Source: JAGLRQ01 sp965369805 (GTDB lineage: Bacteria > Auribacterota > UBA6266). Taken from it: a stretch of 16,160 bases of DNA. Within the stretch, counting starts at the first letter, position 1; each line of letters begins with the position of its first letter. Below, one piece after another: positions 15,461-16,160 of this stretch. The notes under the pieces were generated by a model that worked only from the letters and a program-made list of their open reading frames with translations, did not search any database and had not been told where the DNA came from. The stretch lies in the NCBI GenBank assembly GCA_965369805.1, contig CBDURG010000034.1:1-16160 (forward strand), in the 5' to 3' direction. A program made the translations under genes and the position numbers.

Positions 15461-15481
15461 CTATATACTAAATACTGTATT
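15461..15481 (-). repeat. Short inverted copy of the GTATATA-type heptamer tract
   Basis: Read on the minus strand, 15477-15461 is CAGTATTTAGTATATAG, which matches 2468-2484 at 16 of 17 bases. In the forward direction the units start at 15461, 15468 and 15475. It lies just upstream of the ksgA start codon, in a gap without a visible promoter. Confidence 0.5.
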
Positions 15482-15484
15482 TAA

Positions 15485-16160
15485 ATGAATCTATCTGAAG
15501 TAAAAAAAATTTTTGAGGAGGGAAAAGTATCCCCGTTAAAGAGGTTCGGACAGAATTTTCTTGTCGATTCAAATATTGCCAGAAAGTTTGTGGCGACACT
15601 TGATCTTGATGAAAAAGATACTGTTATAGAAATAGGCCCCGGATTAGGAGCCATTAGTTCAATTATACTCCAGTCAGGTTGTTCTCTCATAGCATACGAA
15701 ATAGACAGGACTTTTTCGAAGTTTTTAAAGAAGAAGTTTTTATCCTTTGATAATTTTAAACTGATTGAAGGCGATTTTTTGAAAGCTGGTATTCCGTTAT
15801 TAAATAAAACCAAAGTGAAAATAATTTCTAATTTACCCTATTATCTTACTTCATCTATAGTGTTTGCCTTGATGGAAAATCGGGAAAAGATTTCACAGGC
15901 GGCTTTGATAATGCAAAAGGAAGTGGCTGAAAGGGTTGTTGCGGTTCCCGGAACACCTGATTACGGATTGCTTTCCGTGAGAGTGCAATTTTACTGTAAC
16001 TCAAAGAAAAAATTTGATATTAATAGAAACGCCTTTTATCCCAGGCCGGATGTTACATCAACAGCGATGAAATTAGAGTTTTTAGATGAGCCGGTGAATA
16101 AGGTGCAAAATATTAGATTATTTGAAAATATTTTAAAGGTTGGATTTTCGCACAGGCGTA
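15485..16160 (+). CDS. ksgA: 16S rRNA (adenine1518-N6/adenine1519-N6)-dimethyltransferase, 3'-truncated by the window
   Basis: KsgA/RsmA dimethylates two adjacent adenines in the helix 45 loop of 16S rRNA, using S-adenosylmethionine, as a late check of small-subunit assembly. The visible 225 residues show the Rossmann-fold methyltransferase in order: KRFGQNFLVDSN, the SAM-binding IEIGPGLGAIS, EIDRTFSKFL, EGDFLK, the catalytic SNLPYYLTSSI motif (IV), MQKEVAERVVA, YGLLSV and FYPRPDVTSTAM. The frame is open to the last base and the C-terminal part lies outside. The ATG at 15485 follows a heptamer-like AT-rich repeat rather than a Shine-Dalgarno site. The first residues (MNLSEVKKIFEEGKVSP) are a reasonable lead into the KRFGQNFL motif. 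Being downstream of surA and pdxA agrees with the classic gene cluster. Confidence 0.94.
   Translation, partial: MNLSEVKKIFEEGKVSPLKRFGQNFLVDSNIARKFVATLDLDEKDTVIEIGPGLGAISSIILQSGCSLIAYEIDRTFSKFLKKKFLSFDNFKLIEGDFLKAGIPLLNKTKVKIISNLPYYLTSSIVFALMENREKISQAALIMQKEVAERVVAVPGTPDYGLLSVRVQFYCNSKKKFDINRNAFYPRPDVTSTAMKLEFLDEPVNKVQNIRLFENILKVGFSHRR

Noticed and set aside
15481..15813. A 110-residue minus-strand frame opposite ksgA
   Set aside because: The plus strand encodes unmistakable KsgA motifs through the same bases.
1..16160. A complete new defence, secretion or biosynthetic system
   Set aside because: All genes but the HAMP/PDZ pair and the zinc ribbon fall in well-known housekeeping families, and the pair has no further partner genes in the window.

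Overview
The window carries bacterial housekeeping genes packed at high density, with moderately AT-rich DNA. It has no rRNA, tRNA, CRISPR array, prophage, insertion sequence or recognisable defence locus. Several features point to a Gram-negative, poorly cultured lineage. These are a lipoprotein-type peptide-binding protein, SurA/PpiC periplasmic chaperones next to pdxA and ksgA, a signal-peptide PDZ protein, a tandem two-domain nucleoside diphosphate kinase and a DUF5679 zinc ribbon. The gene order ndk-like / aminotransferase / mfd / ppiC / surA / pdxA / ksgA, together with the protein style, reminds me of Candidatus Omnitrophota or related PVC-like lineages. That assignment is an inference from memory and was not checked by any search.

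Layout. Bases 1-4509 (+) hold an oligopeptide/dipeptide ABC importer in the order ATPase (5' end cut off), substrate-binding lipoprotein, permease B, permease C. Bases 4593-6224 (-) hold a two-gene unit that converges on the transporter: a secreted TPR + double-PDZ protein, followed by a small membrane protein with a HAMP domain and no output domain. Bases 6225-6460 are a divergent intergenic region with a plausible sigma-70 promoter. It leads to a 49-residue DUF5679 zinc-ribbon protein (6461-6610), which ends in a large hairpin followed by a T-run. Bases 6789-12335 (+) are three overlapping genes: a nucleoside diphosphate kinase with a dead first domain and an intact second domain, a class I aspartate-type aminotransferase, and the transcription-repair coupling factor Mfd, which appears to start at TTG inside the aminotransferase gene. 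Bases 12451-16160 (+) hold a parvulin-type foldase, a SurA-like chaperone whose PPIase domain looks degenerate, PdxA, and the 5' part of KsgA/RsmA, cut by the window end.

How the genes relate. The first block imports peptides or similar small solutes. The PpiC/SurA pair probably escorts outer-membrane or secreted proteins. Mfd, KsgA, PdxA, NDK and the aminotransferase serve repair, ribosome maturation, vitamin B6 synthesis and nucleotide/amino-acid metabolism. Vitamin B6 made through PdxA is the cofactor of the aminotransferase, but I see no regulatory link.

The most unusual signal is not a gene. Several intergenic gaps (724-820, 2463-2560, 14331-14373, 15461-15481 and perhaps 12358-12445) are built from short tracts with a 7-base period. 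The heptamer differs from tract to tract (GTATATM, TTYACGA, GTGRATA, TGTAGGR). Two of these gaps also share a near-identical block of about 48 bases on either side of the substrate-binding-protein gene. I found no convincing wholly new multi-gene system; the other points of interest are the degenerate domains in NDK and SurA, the orphan HAMP protein and the GAGCGA-rich element between the convergent genes.
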